Shown here: piece by piece, positions 24,957 through 32,832 of the stretch | How positions within the stretch are numbered: the stretch's first letter is position 1 | Layout: every line of letters begins with the position of its first letter | DNA from: Bacteroidales bacterium UBA6401 | GTDB lineage: Bacteria; Bacteroidota; Bacteroidia; Bacteroidales; UBA932 | DNA: 64,000 bases | Direction of reading: 5' to 3' | NCBI GenBank assembly: GCA_002438635.1 | Contig: DJPX01000020.1 | Coordinates: 26,238-90,237 of the forward strand | Notes under the pieces: model-generated | What the model was told of the DNA's origin: nothing | The model's input: only the letters and a program-made list of their open reading frames with translations | The model's database searches: none | Translations under genes and position numbers: made by a program

Positions 24957-25909
24957 TGAAAAACGTTCTTGTAATAGGGTCAACTGGTCAGATTGGCTCG
25001 GAGTTAACTATGTTACTGCGGCGAACATTTCCCGAAGGGACGGTCGTTGCAGGTTATATTCGTGGCTGCGAACCTAAAGGGGAGTTGCTTCATAGCGGAC
25101 CAAGCGAGGAGGTGGATGTCTGCAATGCTACACAGATATCTAATGTGGTGAGTAAGTATGATATAGACACCATTTACAACCTGGCTGCATTGCTTTCCGC
25201 TGTGGCCGAGCGCTTCCCTTTAAAAGCGTGGAATATCCAGATGAATGGCTTGATAAATGTACTTGAGGTAGCCAGAGAAAAAGGATGTGCGGTATTTACT
25301 CCGAGCTCTATTGGTTCATTCGGACCATCGACTCCACACAAGAACACTCCTCAGGACACGATTCAGCGGCCTACTTCTATGTATGGAGTAACCAAGGTGG
25401 CTACAGAACTTTTAAGCGATTATTATAACCATAAATATGGGGTCGACACACGTTCGGTACGCTTCCCCGGGCTTATAAGCTATACAACGCTTCCTGGAGG
25501 CGGCACTACAGATTATGCGGTGGAAATATATTACGCTGCAGTAAGGGGTGAAGAGTTCGTTTGTCCTATTGCCGCTGGCACTTATATGGACATGATGTAT
25601 ATGCCGGATGCGTTACGCGCTGCAGTGGATATTATGCTGGCAGATCCTAAAAAACTAAAACATCGTAATTCGTTTAATATCGCCTCTATGAGTTTTGAAC
25701 CAGAGCAGATAGCTGCATCTATAAGAAAGTATATACCTTCGTTTAAGATGCGCTATGAGGTAGACCCGGTTCGTCAGGGCATAGCAGACTCTTGGCCAGA
25801 TAATATGGATGATTCTTGCGCACGAAAAGAGTGGGGATGGGCTCCGTCATATAACCTCGACTCTATGACGCAGGATATGATAAAGAACCTTAGAATAAAG
25901 CTGTTATAG
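24956..25909 (+). CDS. tdh: L-threonine 3-dehydrogenase, SDR type
   Basis: A 317-residue NAD-dependent extended SDR protein. The Rossmann motif is GSTGQIG near residues 8-14; the catalytic region has S..SIGSFG and Y-x-x-x-K in MYGVTKVATELL. The segment RFPGLISYTTLPGGGTTDYA is characteristic of the SDR-type threonine dehydrogenases, unrelated to the zinc-dependent Tdh of E. coli. It oxidises threonine to 2-amino-3-ketobutyrate. Translation starts at GTG 24956, overlapping the trigger factor stop. The next gene encodes the ligase that uses its product, which strongly supports the call. Confidence 0.92.
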   Translation: MKNVLVIGSTGQIGSELTMLLRRTFPEGTVVAGYIRGCEPKGELLHSGPSEEVDVCNATQISNVVSKYDIDTIYNLAALLSAVAERFPLKAWNIQMNGLINVLEVAREKGCAVFTPSSIGSFGPSTPHKNTPQDTIQRPTSMYGVTKVATELLSDYYNHKYGVDTRSVRFPGLISYTTLPGGGTTDYAVEIYYAAVRGEEFVCPIAAGTYMDMMYMPDALRAAVDIMLADPKKLKHRNSFNIASMSFEPEQIAASIRKYIPSFKMRYEVDPVRQGIADSWPDNMDDSCARKEWGWAPSYNLDSMTQDMIKNLRIKLL

Positions 25910-25938
25910 GTTTATTCTGAAATAATTAATTGCGTAGT

Positions 25939-27126
25939 ATGTACAGTAAATTTCAAGATCACCTTTGCTCTGAATTGAATAAAATACGCGAGGAGGGGCT
26001 ATATAAATCAGAGCGTGTGATATGCTCGGCTCAAGGTGCTGAGATTACACTTTCCGATGGAAGTAAGGCACTGAATTTTTGTGCCAATAATTATTTGGGT
26101 CTTTCTGATTCTCCTCGTCTGATCGAGGCAGCGAAGCGCACCATGTCCACACGCGGCTATGGAATGAGCTCTGTTCGTTTCATTTGTGGTACGCAGGATG
26201 TGCATGTTGAGCTGGAAAAAGCCGTTTCACATTATTTTCATACAGAGGATACCATATTGTATGCTGCTTGTTTCGATGCCAATGGGGGCGTTTTCGAGCC
26301 TCTCTTCACCTCAGAAGATGCCATTATTTCAGATGCTTTGAATCACGCGTCTATAATAGATGGAGTCAGGTTATGTAAGGCGGTAAGATATCGTTATGCC
26401 AACGCTGATATGGCTGATCTGGAGCGCTGTCTTATACAGGCACAGGATCAACGTTTCCGCATCATTGTTACCGATGGCGTGTTCTCTATGGATGGGAATG
26501 TGGCACCAATGGACAGGATATGCGAATTGGCCGAGAAATACGATGCTCTGGTTATGGTGGATGAGAGCCATAGTGCCGGAGTAGTGGGCCCTACAGGAAG
26601 AGGAGTAGGAGAGTTGTTCGACTGTTATGACAGAATAGACATCCGTACTGGAACTTTGGGTAAAGCATTTGGCGGTGCGGTAGGTGGATTTACCACTGGG
26701 CGTAAAGAGATTATTGAGATGCTTAGGCAAAGGAGCAGGCCATATCTTTTTTCAAATTCTCTACCACCTATGATAGCAGGAGCGGGATTGGAATTATTTA
26801 AAATGCTCGAGGAAAGCGATGAGCGTCATTCCGTATTGGTAGAGAATGTAGAGTATTTTAGAGATAAAATGCTGGAGGCAGGCTTTGACATTAAGCCTAC
26901 GCAGAGTGCTATCTGTGCCGTAATGCTTTATGATGCGCCACTGAGTCAAAGATTTGCACAAGCAATGGCTAGAGAAGGGGTCTTTGTAACGGGTTTTTAT
27001 TATCCTGTTGTCCCTGCCGGTCAGGCTCGCATAAGAGTTCAAATAAGTGCTGCTCATACGCTTCATCAGCTTGATAAGGCGATAGATAGTTTTATAAAGG
27101 TCGGTAAAGAGTTAAATGTAATATAG
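25939..27126 (+). CDS. kbl: 2-amino-3-ketobutyrate coenzyme A ligase (glycine C-acetyltransferase)
   Basis: A 395-residue PLP enzyme of the alpha-oxoamine synthase family. It splits 2-amino-3-ketobutyrate with CoA into glycine and acetyl-CoA. Typical segments are NFCANNYLGLSDSPRL, RFICGTQDVHVELE, VMVDESHSAGVVGPTGRG and the PLP lysine in GTLGKAFGGAVGG. Start chosen at ATG 25939 rather than the TTG three codons upstream. Adjacent to the SDR threonine dehydrogenase, it completes the threonine-to-glycine route. Related BioF and HemA enzymes are less likely given that neighbour and the near-full-length match to Kbl segments. Confidence 0.93.
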   Translation: MYSKFQDHLCSELNKIREEGLYKSERVICSAQGAEITLSDGSKALNFCANNYLGLSDSPRLIEAAKRTMSTRGYGMSSVRFICGTQDVHVELEKAVSHYFHTEDTILYAACFDANGGVFEPLFTSEDAIISDALNHASIIDGVRLCKAVRYRYANADMADLERCLIQAQDQRFRIIVTDGVFSMDGNVAPMDRICELAEKYDALVMVDESHSAGVVGPTGRGVGELFDCYDRIDIRTGTLGKAFGGAVGGFTTGRKEIIEMLRQRSRPYLFSNSLPPMIAGAGLELFKMLEESDERHSVLVENVEYFRDKMLEAGFDIKPTQSAICAVMLYDAPLSQRFAQAMAREGVFVTGFYYPVVPAGQARIRVQISAAHTLHQLDKAIDSFIKVGKELNVI

Positions 27127-27133
27127 TATCGAT

Positions 27134-28069
27134 ATGCGGCGTAAGTTGATATTAATTTTCTTTTTATTTTTAACTTGCTATGTTAGCGGTTTTTCTCAGA
27201 AGAGAGGGTTCGACCCTTTTAAGGAACATGAGTTCGCGGTAGAGCATAAAGAAGGAAAAATTAATCTAGTCACTTGTCTGGACTATACGGATTCTGCGGT
27301 GGTTCTTACGGATTATCAGGTTAAAAGAAAGAAATACAAGCTATTACGTCAGCCATATTATATATTTTTTGATAACGCCGGGGCGGGAGTTACTTTTTCT
27401 CAATGTGATTCTGTCGGTGTGGTGAAACTGGATGGTGAAAAGTATTTGTCTTTTTCAGTTTTATCTAAAAGTGACGACAGGCTAAAGTACACGCGCTATC
27501 TGTACTGTCTTTCAGATGACTTTCTTTATGCTTTGGATTTTTATGGTAAGCCTATCCATGTGGAAGGGAGTTCGCTTGGTATAGAGGGTGTTTCTTCGCT
27601 CGAACTGGTACAGCCTTCGCCACAAGTAAGTTACTTGGATTCTCTTTTTAGGATAGACAAGCGTTTTGTATATTTATCAGAGAAAGACTATCAAACAGAT
27701 AAATATATTTCGTGGTGGCTGGATAATAATCCTCTTGCTTTAAAATCCGCTAAGACTATCGAGTTCGGGGCTATATCCGAGAATTGCTCGCTATACGATG
27801 CTTACAGAAATGCAAAAAAGTCAAGTCGAGGTAATCTTGAGGCTGCCGTGTGTGATATAAGAGGCTATACTGTAGTGGTGGTCCGTAATAGAAAGACGAA
27901 TTCTCATCTTCTTGTATGGGCAGAACCTGAGTGTAAGAATCGTAAGACAGATAGATACTTGGCCCAGGTGGGCTTTGTGGACAATAATACTATAAGCCTA
28001 TATTTCTACAAGGGCAAAACGATGTTCAAGTATAAAATAAACCTTGTAAGCAGAACGCTTACAAGGTAG
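27134..28069 (+). CDS. Exported protein of unknown function
   Basis: Not recognised. A 311-residue protein with a clear signal peptide (KLILIFFLFLTCYVSGFSQ) and no further membrane segment. The rest is mostly beta-like with many Tyr residues, including SWWLDNNPLALKSA and several repeated short hydrophobic strands, which could suit a periplasmic beta-rich fold. It follows kbl by 7 bases and is the last gene of the gyrB run. The final codons form one arm of a perfect 10-bp stem that probably ends the transcript. No function is proposed. Confidence 0.6.
   Translation: MRRKLILIFFLFLTCYVSGFSQKRGFDPFKEHEFAVEHKEGKINLVTCLDYTDSAVVLTDYQVKRKKYKLLRQPYYIFFDNAGAGVTFSQCDSVGVVKLDGEKYLSFSVLSKSDDRLKYTRYLYCLSDDFLYALDFYGKPIHVEGSSLGIEGVSSLELVQPSPQVSYLDSLFRIDKRFVYLSEKDYQTDKYISWWLDNNPLALKSAKTIEFGAISENCSLYDAYRNAKKSSRGNLEAAVCDIRGYTVVVVRNRKTNSHLLVWAEPECKNRKTDRYLAQVGFVDNNTISLYFYKGKTMFKYKINLVSRTLTR
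28042..28066. terminator. Stem-loop at the convergent end of two operons
   Basis: CCTTGTAAGC (28042-28051) and GCTTACAAGG (28057-28066) form a perfect 10-bp stem with a 5-base loop. It lies within the last codons of the exported unknown protein and just past the end of the minus-strand M20 gene. T-tracts are poor on both sides, so it may be a bidirectional terminator or a 3'-end protecting hairpin. Confidence 0.55.
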
Positions 28070-28077
28070 TTTACTTA

Positions 28078-29424
28078 TTAGAAGTACTTGTAGAATAGTG
28101 CAATGGAGCGCATTCCCGCGAAAAGTTGCTTTAAAAGAAAACTTTCGTTAGGAGAGTGTATAGTATCTCTTTCAAGTCCGAAGCCCATTAGTAGTGGATC
28201 TATTCCGAGTATTTTTTGAATATCTGCAAGTACTGCTATGCTTCCGCCGCCACGACTCGGTACAGGCTCTACCCCATATACTTCAGCCATAGCTTTAGCT
28301 CCCGCTTGGTAGGCGTGAGAACTTATCGGGATTAAGAAGCCATCGCCACCCTCGCAAGGGGTCACTTTCACTTTAACGTCGCGAGGTGCTATGCTTTCAA
28401 AATAATTTTTGAATAGGGTGGTTATTTCACTACTGCTTTGATTTGGGACAAGTCGCATGGATATTTTAGCGTGAGCCTCGCTTGGAAGCACTGTTTTGGC
28501 TCCTGGACCAGTATATCCGCCCCATATACCACATACATCCAGACAAGGTCTGATTCCTGTTCTTTCAAGTGTGGTATAACCCTTTTCGCCCCTAACATCA
28601 TTAATGCCTAAAAAGGATTTATATTCATTGAGATCGAAAGGTGCCTTGGCTAACATAGCGCGATCTTGCGCACTTAATTCTACGACCTTATCGTAAAAAC
28701 CAGGGATGGCTACTCTTTGGTCGGCATCGTGAAGCGATGCTATCATCTCACATAGTACTGTTATAGGATTAGCCACAGCGCCTCCATAGTGTCCACTATG
28801 TAAGTCTTTATTAGGGCCTGTTACTTTCACCTCAAGGTAGCTTAGTCCGCGCATCCCACAATTGATGCTTGGCACTTTTTCGCTTATCATCGTCGTGTCT
28901 GACACTAGCACTATATCAGCTTTTAGCATTTTTTTGTGGGATTCTATCCATTTAGGCAAATTAGGACTGCCAATTTCCTCTTCTCCCTCGAAGATGAATT
29001 TCACATTATGATGGAGCTGTCCTGTGCGTACTTCGTACTCGAATGCTTTAAGATGCATAAAGAGTTGGCCCTTGTCATCGTTAGCCCCACGCCCCCATAT
29101 CGCACCATCGTGAATTTCAGGCTCAAATGGATCGCTATTCCATTTTTCAAGCGGTTCTACTGGCTGAACATCATAATGTCCATAGATTAAGATGGTTTTA
29201 GCCGATGGGTCTATGATTTTTTCAGCATAAACCACTGGATTTCCTGCTGTGGGGAATACCTCTGCTTTATCAGCACCGGCTTCAATCAGTAGTTCTTGAA
29301 GCCTGTGGGCGCATTTAAGCATATCCGGTTTATGTTCGCTTTGAGCGCTTACGGAAGGAATGCGAAGAAGAGAAAACAGTTCTTCGAAAAACCTGTCTTT
29401 GTTTTGTTCGATGTATTGTTTCAT
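28078..29424 (-). CDS. M20-family dipeptidase (CNDP-like metallopeptidase)
   Basis: A 448-residue zinc peptidase that hydrolyses dipeptides in the cytosol. Family signatures are IYGHYDVQPVEPLEKW with the first metal ligands, GRGANDDKGQ with the bridging Asp, and FEGEEEIGSPNL with the catalytic Glu. A dimerisation domain insert lies at about residues 190-350, and the later His ligand is in the C-terminal part. The combination is typical of the M20 dipeptidases related to carnosine dipeptidase (CNDP). The ATG overlaps the stop of the upstream S9 peptidase gene by four bases (ATGA), so the two are translationally coupled. Together they would trim oligopeptides to amino acids. Confidence 0.93.
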   Translation of the reverse strand: MKQYIEQNKDRFFEELFSLLRIPSVSAQSEHKPDMLKCAHRLQELLIEAGADKAEVFPTAGNPVVYAEKIIDPSAKTILIYGHYDVQPVEPLEKWNSDPFEPEIHDGAIWGRGANDDKGQLFMHLKAFEYEVRTGQLHHNVKFIFEGEEEIGSPNLPKWIESHKKMLKADIVLVSDTTMISEKVPSINCGMRGLSYLEVKVTGPNKDLHSGHYGGAVANPITVLCEMIASLHDADQRVAIPGFYDKVVELSAQDRAMLAKAPFDLNEYKSFLGINDVRGEKGYTTLERTGIRPCLDVCGIWGGYTGPGAKTVLPSEAHAKISMRLVPNQSSSEITTLFKNYFESIAPRDVKVKVTPCEGGDGFLIPISSHAYQAGAKAMAEVYGVEPVPSRGGGSIAVLADIQKILGIDPLLMGFGLERDTIHSPNESFLLKQLFAGMRSIALFYKYF

Positions 29425-31283
29425 AAATTCGTTTTGAAATAATCTGTTATTTTATCATATAGGTACACTCTTTCCATGCCTCGCATATTGTGCTGAGCTT
29501 TAGGAAATGGGAAATAATCCACTTGTCTTCCTTCATCTATACACTTTTGAACAAAGGACAGGGAATGCTCCCAGACTACCACATCATCTACAGCTCCTTG
29601 GCAGATAAGTAGTTTCCCGGAAAGAGAGGATGCTTTATTTAGAAGACTTGACAGTGCATATCCTTCCGGATTATCCTGTGGAGTGTCCATATAACGTTCC
29701 CCATACATTACTTCGTACCATTTCCAGTCTATCACAGGTCCTCCAGCCACAGCTACTTTGAAAATATCGGGATAATTCAGCATAAGGCTGATGGTCATAA
29801 ATCCACCATAACTCCATCCGTGTATTCCCACTCTGTTACGATCGACCCAAGGCTCGTCCAGAAGTCGGTTTATTCCCACCATCTGATCCGCCATCTCGGC
29901 CTGTCCACATGCTCTGTTTATCGCCTTTTCGTAGGCCGCTCCGTGCCTTTGGGTGCCTCTATTGTCTTGCACGTAAACAATATATCCTTTCTGGGCCATA
30001 AGCATCTCCCACATTCGAATGCCACCTAGCCAAGAGTCGTTCACAAGCTGAGAATGTGGGCCTCCATAGACATAGACTAGAAGAGGATATTTTTTCGACG
30101 GGTCGAATCCGAGTGGCTTCAGTAGTCTATAGTGGTTTTCAAATTTTCCATCTGCAGAAGTAATGGTGCCGAATTCTATCTGTGGTGTTGCGTATTCTGC
30201 CAATGGGTCCTCAGCTACTGCCAGTGTCTCTTTAACTCTTCCGTCGAGATAGAATACTTTGCTCCATCCAGGATTATCGAAACTGCTGAATATGTCTGTA
30301 TAGCAGTTCTCTCCCATGATTATATTATGCCAGCCCCTCTGTTTTGTAAGCCTTTCGCTTCGTCCTATTACTACATGATCTAGGGAGTTGCGCTTGGTTA
30401 CTCTGATTCTAAAAAGATGGTTTTCTGCAGGGGATAGTTCTGCCGAAGTGTAGTAGATATAATTCTTATCAGAGCCGGCCCATTCTATGTCGGCAGAAGT
30501 ATTGACCAGTCTTTTGATATTGCCTTCGAGATCCACCAAATACAAGGATTTAAAACCATCTCTATTATCTGTGGAATAAACAAATATGTTATCACTTATA
30601 AAATGTGCCTTCTCGTATGGCTCTACCCAAGCGTCGTTGCTCTCTGATAGCAAAGTTTTAATTAAATCTCCCGATTGGGTATCGTAGAGGTTAAGGCGCA
30701 TCTCTTGCTGTGAGCGGCTAAGTACTTGAATCAAAAGCTGATGTTCTCCGTGCCAAGTTACACAAGTGAGATACCTATCTTCTTCGAAATCCGTGCAATT
30801 AATCTTTGTGTGATTTCCGTTTTCGCAGTTATAAACCCATAGCGATATCCTTTCTGAGTTCGTTCCGGCAAATGGATATTTAATGTTTTTTAGCGATGCA
30901 GAATTGATATCTAGCAGTGGAAAGGTTCCAACCTTGCTTTCGTCTTTTTCATAATAGGCCAATTTCTTCCCATCCGGCGATGGAAACAATCCACCTGATA
31001 TTCCGAATTCATTACGACTCACGCTCACGCCATAACTAATGTCATCGTGAGCCATTGCAACCATAAGGGTATCAGCTCCGTCAATATAAAAGACGCTTCC
31101 ATTCTTTACAAAGAATCTGGAATTATCTTTCGTTCTGGAAATACTCGCTCGCGACGTTTTAGGATACACATTTCTTGATATAGTGGCTTCTTTCATATCA
31201 AGAAGCCGTCCACTTGGATTTTTAGGCTCGCGCGTAGCCAAAACTCCAAGGATAATGGTGAGAATGCAATATATGATATTCAT
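29421..31283 (-). CDS. S9 prolyl oligopeptidase family enzyme, prolyl tripeptidyl peptidase-like
   Basis: A 620-residue serine peptidase with an N-terminal hydrophobic segment (signal peptide or anchor, MNIIYCILTIILGVLA), a beta-propeller and a C-terminal alpha/beta-hydrolase. The triad is S491 (GWSYGG), D566 (GAVDDVVVW) and H598 (KAQHNMRG), with the same 32-residue Asp-His spacing as DPP IV. In the propeller it has a single Glu in the NEFGISGGLFPSPDGKKLAYY segment where DPP IV has two. That is closer to the prolyl tripeptidyl peptidases such as Porphyromonas PtpA, so tripeptide release is the best guess. About 700 residues is usual; this one is shorter at the N-terminus. It is followed by overlapping M20 dipeptidase. 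Confidence 0.85.
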   Translation of the reverse strand: MNIIYCILTIILGVLATREPKNPSGRLLDMKEATISRNVYPKTSRASISRTKDNSRFFVKNGSVFYIDGADTLMVAMAHDDISYGVSVSRNEFGISGGLFPSPDGKKLAYYEKDESKVGTFPLLDINSASLKNIKYPFAGTNSERISLWVYNCENGNHTKINCTDFEEDRYLTCVTWHGEHQLLIQVLSRSQQEMRLNLYDTQSGDLIKTLLSESNDAWVEPYEKAHFISDNIFVYSTDNRDGFKSLYLVDLEGNIKRLVNTSADIEWAGSDKNYIYYTSAELSPAENHLFRIRVTKRNSLDHVVIGRSERLTKQRGWHNIIMGENCYTDIFSSFDNPGWSKVFYLDGRVKETLAVAEDPLAEYATPQIEFGTITSADGKFENHYRLLKPLGFDPSKKYPLLVYVYGGPHSQLVNDSWLGGIRMWEMLMAQKGYIVYVQDNRGTQRHGAAYEKAINRACGQAEMADQMVGINRLLDEPWVDRNRVGIHGWSYGGFMTISLMLNYPDIFKVAVAGGPVIDWKWYEVMYGERYMDTPQDNPEGYALSSLLNKASSLSGKLLICQGAVDDVVVWEHSLSFVQKCIDEGRQVDYFPFPKAQHNMRGMERVYLYDKITDYFKTNL

Positions 31284-31352
31284 AATGTAAAGATAAGTTT
31301 TTTGTTAGAAACAATAGAAATCTTGTGTAGGTTATTATTGAAGGTTTCTTAG

Positions 31353-31360
31353 TATCTTTG
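31353..31360 (+). promoter_or_regulatory. -7 promoter box directly before the PriA-like gene
   Basis: TATCTTTG matches TAnnTTTG and ends only 5 bases before the ATG at 31366. Transcription would begin at or within a base or two of the start codon, so the mRNA may be leaderless. No -33 element with normal spacing was found. Confidence 0.5.
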
Positions 31361-31365
31361 CGGGT

Positions 31366-32832
31366 ATGGGTTTGTATAATTTGCTTTTACCATTGAAATT
31401 GGACTGGACACCGGTGTACAGTTGTAACACTGCGCTTCGAGTGGGACAGCGTGTGAAAGTGAATTTTAATGGAAAGGATTATATAGCTGTGGTTCTTTCT
31501 TTTAAAGATAACTCTGATGCTCCTGGCTTCAAAGTCCTGGAGGTAAGCGAAATTCCACAAGGCTTGGCCGATATTTCGGAAACTGAAATTAAACTATGGA
31601 AGTTTGTCTCGCAATATTATATGTGTACGTTAGGAGAGGTCTATATGGCTGCTTATCCTAAGTATAAAGTATCGACAGAACTTAAAAAGCCTAAGCGAAA
31701 AATAATTGAAGGGCAGGTCAAGAGCATTTCGAGTAGAGAAAAGTACTGCAAGCCTATTTTATATCAGGGAGCGTCCCGTGCGCAGTATTACAAGGAGCGT
31801 ATAAGTGAGTGTTTGGAAACAGGCTACAGCGCGTTGGTCCTTGTACCAGAAGTGGAGAGTGCCACTATTTTAAAAGAATCGATTGGCATAGAGGAGGCTA
31901 TCGTATTCGCTCCCACTCTCACTGCAGCCAAGCGAAGAAATCTTGCTAATGAATTGCGACGTGGCGACAGGAGCATAGTGGTGATAGGTACGCGAAGTTC
32001 TCTGTTTTTGCCGTTTAAGAATCTGGGACTTGTGATTGTGGATGAAGAGCAAGATCCATCATATAAACAGACAGAACCGGCTCCTCGCTATAATGGAAGG
32101 GATGTCGCTTGTGTTATGGCTTCTTTACATAATGCGGATCTGGTGTTAGGTTCATTTACCCCATCTTTGGAAAGCTTATATAATTGCAAGATAGGAAAAT
32201 ATTCTCTAGTTAGAGGCGATAATATACCTAAAGTAAATCTTCAGTTATTGGATATTCCGGCAGAGAAAAGAAAGCACGGAATGGACGGGGATTTTTCTAA
32301 GAAAATGACAGAGGCTATCAATAAGGCATCCGGTGACTTGATAAGGATAATTCGTTCATATACTAGAGAGGAGGAAATAGAAAAGTACACTGAGAGGTTC
32401 TCTAAGGACAAGACATTTCAGATACTTACTGCTCAGTCATCCAAGCATTTGAGAGGGGAAAGTGAACTTTTGGTTATCTTAAATGGTGATTCTTTTTTCG
32501 ATAGAAACGATTTCAGAAGTGATGAAAAGGCTCTTCAGTTGTTTCGAAATCTGTCCTTACATACTTCTAAAATGCTGATACAGTGCACAACTCCATCTCA
32601 TCCAGTGTATTCAGCCATAATAGAATGTTCTCTCTTTCTAGACACATTAATGAGCGAAAGAAAGAATTTTCATCTACCTCCTTTTTCTAGAATCGTAGAT
32701 ATAAAGGACAGAAAAACAGGAATGTTGGTAAAAAGGGAAGTATTGGAGCGAGACAAGAGCCTGTTAGAACAGAAAAAAGCTCTTTATTTACGATATGGGG
32801 CGCTTTATCTAATAGATGTTGATCCGCTGTAG
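31366..32832 (+). CDS. PriA-like primosomal protein lacking helicase motifs
   Basis: A 488-residue relative of the replication-restart helicase PriA, which is usually 730-830 residues. The N-terminal 3'-end-binding domain (about 1-100) is present. The winged-helix region is absent. Helicase lobe 1 is recognisable by ALVLVPEVE, VIGTRSSLFLPFKNLGLVIVDEEQDPSYKQ, APRYNGRDVA and LGSFTPSLES. Walker A is lost: where PriA has G-x-TGSGKT the frame reads YQGASRAQY (residues 133-141). The DEEH box is DEEQ. The whole zinc-finger block is missing; motif V (TQM-AKG) reads TAQSSKHLRG and the motif VI GRAGR is gone. The C-terminus is shortened but ends in the conserved DVDP. The frame is intact, so this looks like a maintained helicase-dead form rather than a fresh pseudogene. 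Confidence 0.85.
   Translation: MGLYNLLLPLKLDWTPVYSCNTALRVGQRVKVNFNGKDYIAVVLSFKDNSDAPGFKVLEVSEIPQGLADISETEIKLWKFVSQYYMCTLGEVYMAAYPKYKVSTELKKPKRKIIEGQVKSISSREKYCKPILYQGASRAQYYKERISECLETGYSALVLVPEVESATILKESIGIEEAIVFAPTLTAAKRRNLANELRRGDRSIVVIGTRSSLFLPFKNLGLVIVDEEQDPSYKQTEPAPRYNGRDVACVMASLHNADLVLGSFTPSLESLYNCKIGKYSLVRGDNIPKVNLQLLDIPAEKRKHGMDGDFSKKMTEAINKASGDLIRIIRSYTREEEIEKYTERFSKDKTFQILTAQSSKHLRGESELLVILNGDSFFDRNDFRSDEKALQLFRNLSLHTSKMLIQCTTPSHPVYSAIIECSLFLDTLMSERKNFHLPPFSRIVDIKDRKTGMLVKREVLERDKSLLEQKKALYLRYGALYLIDVDPL

Noticed and set aside
31366..32832. Simple truncation or pseudogene of priA
   Set aside because: The frame is open from a normal N-terminus to the conserved final DVDP, with losses spread over distinct motifs rather than one break; kept as a functional but helicase-dead candidate.
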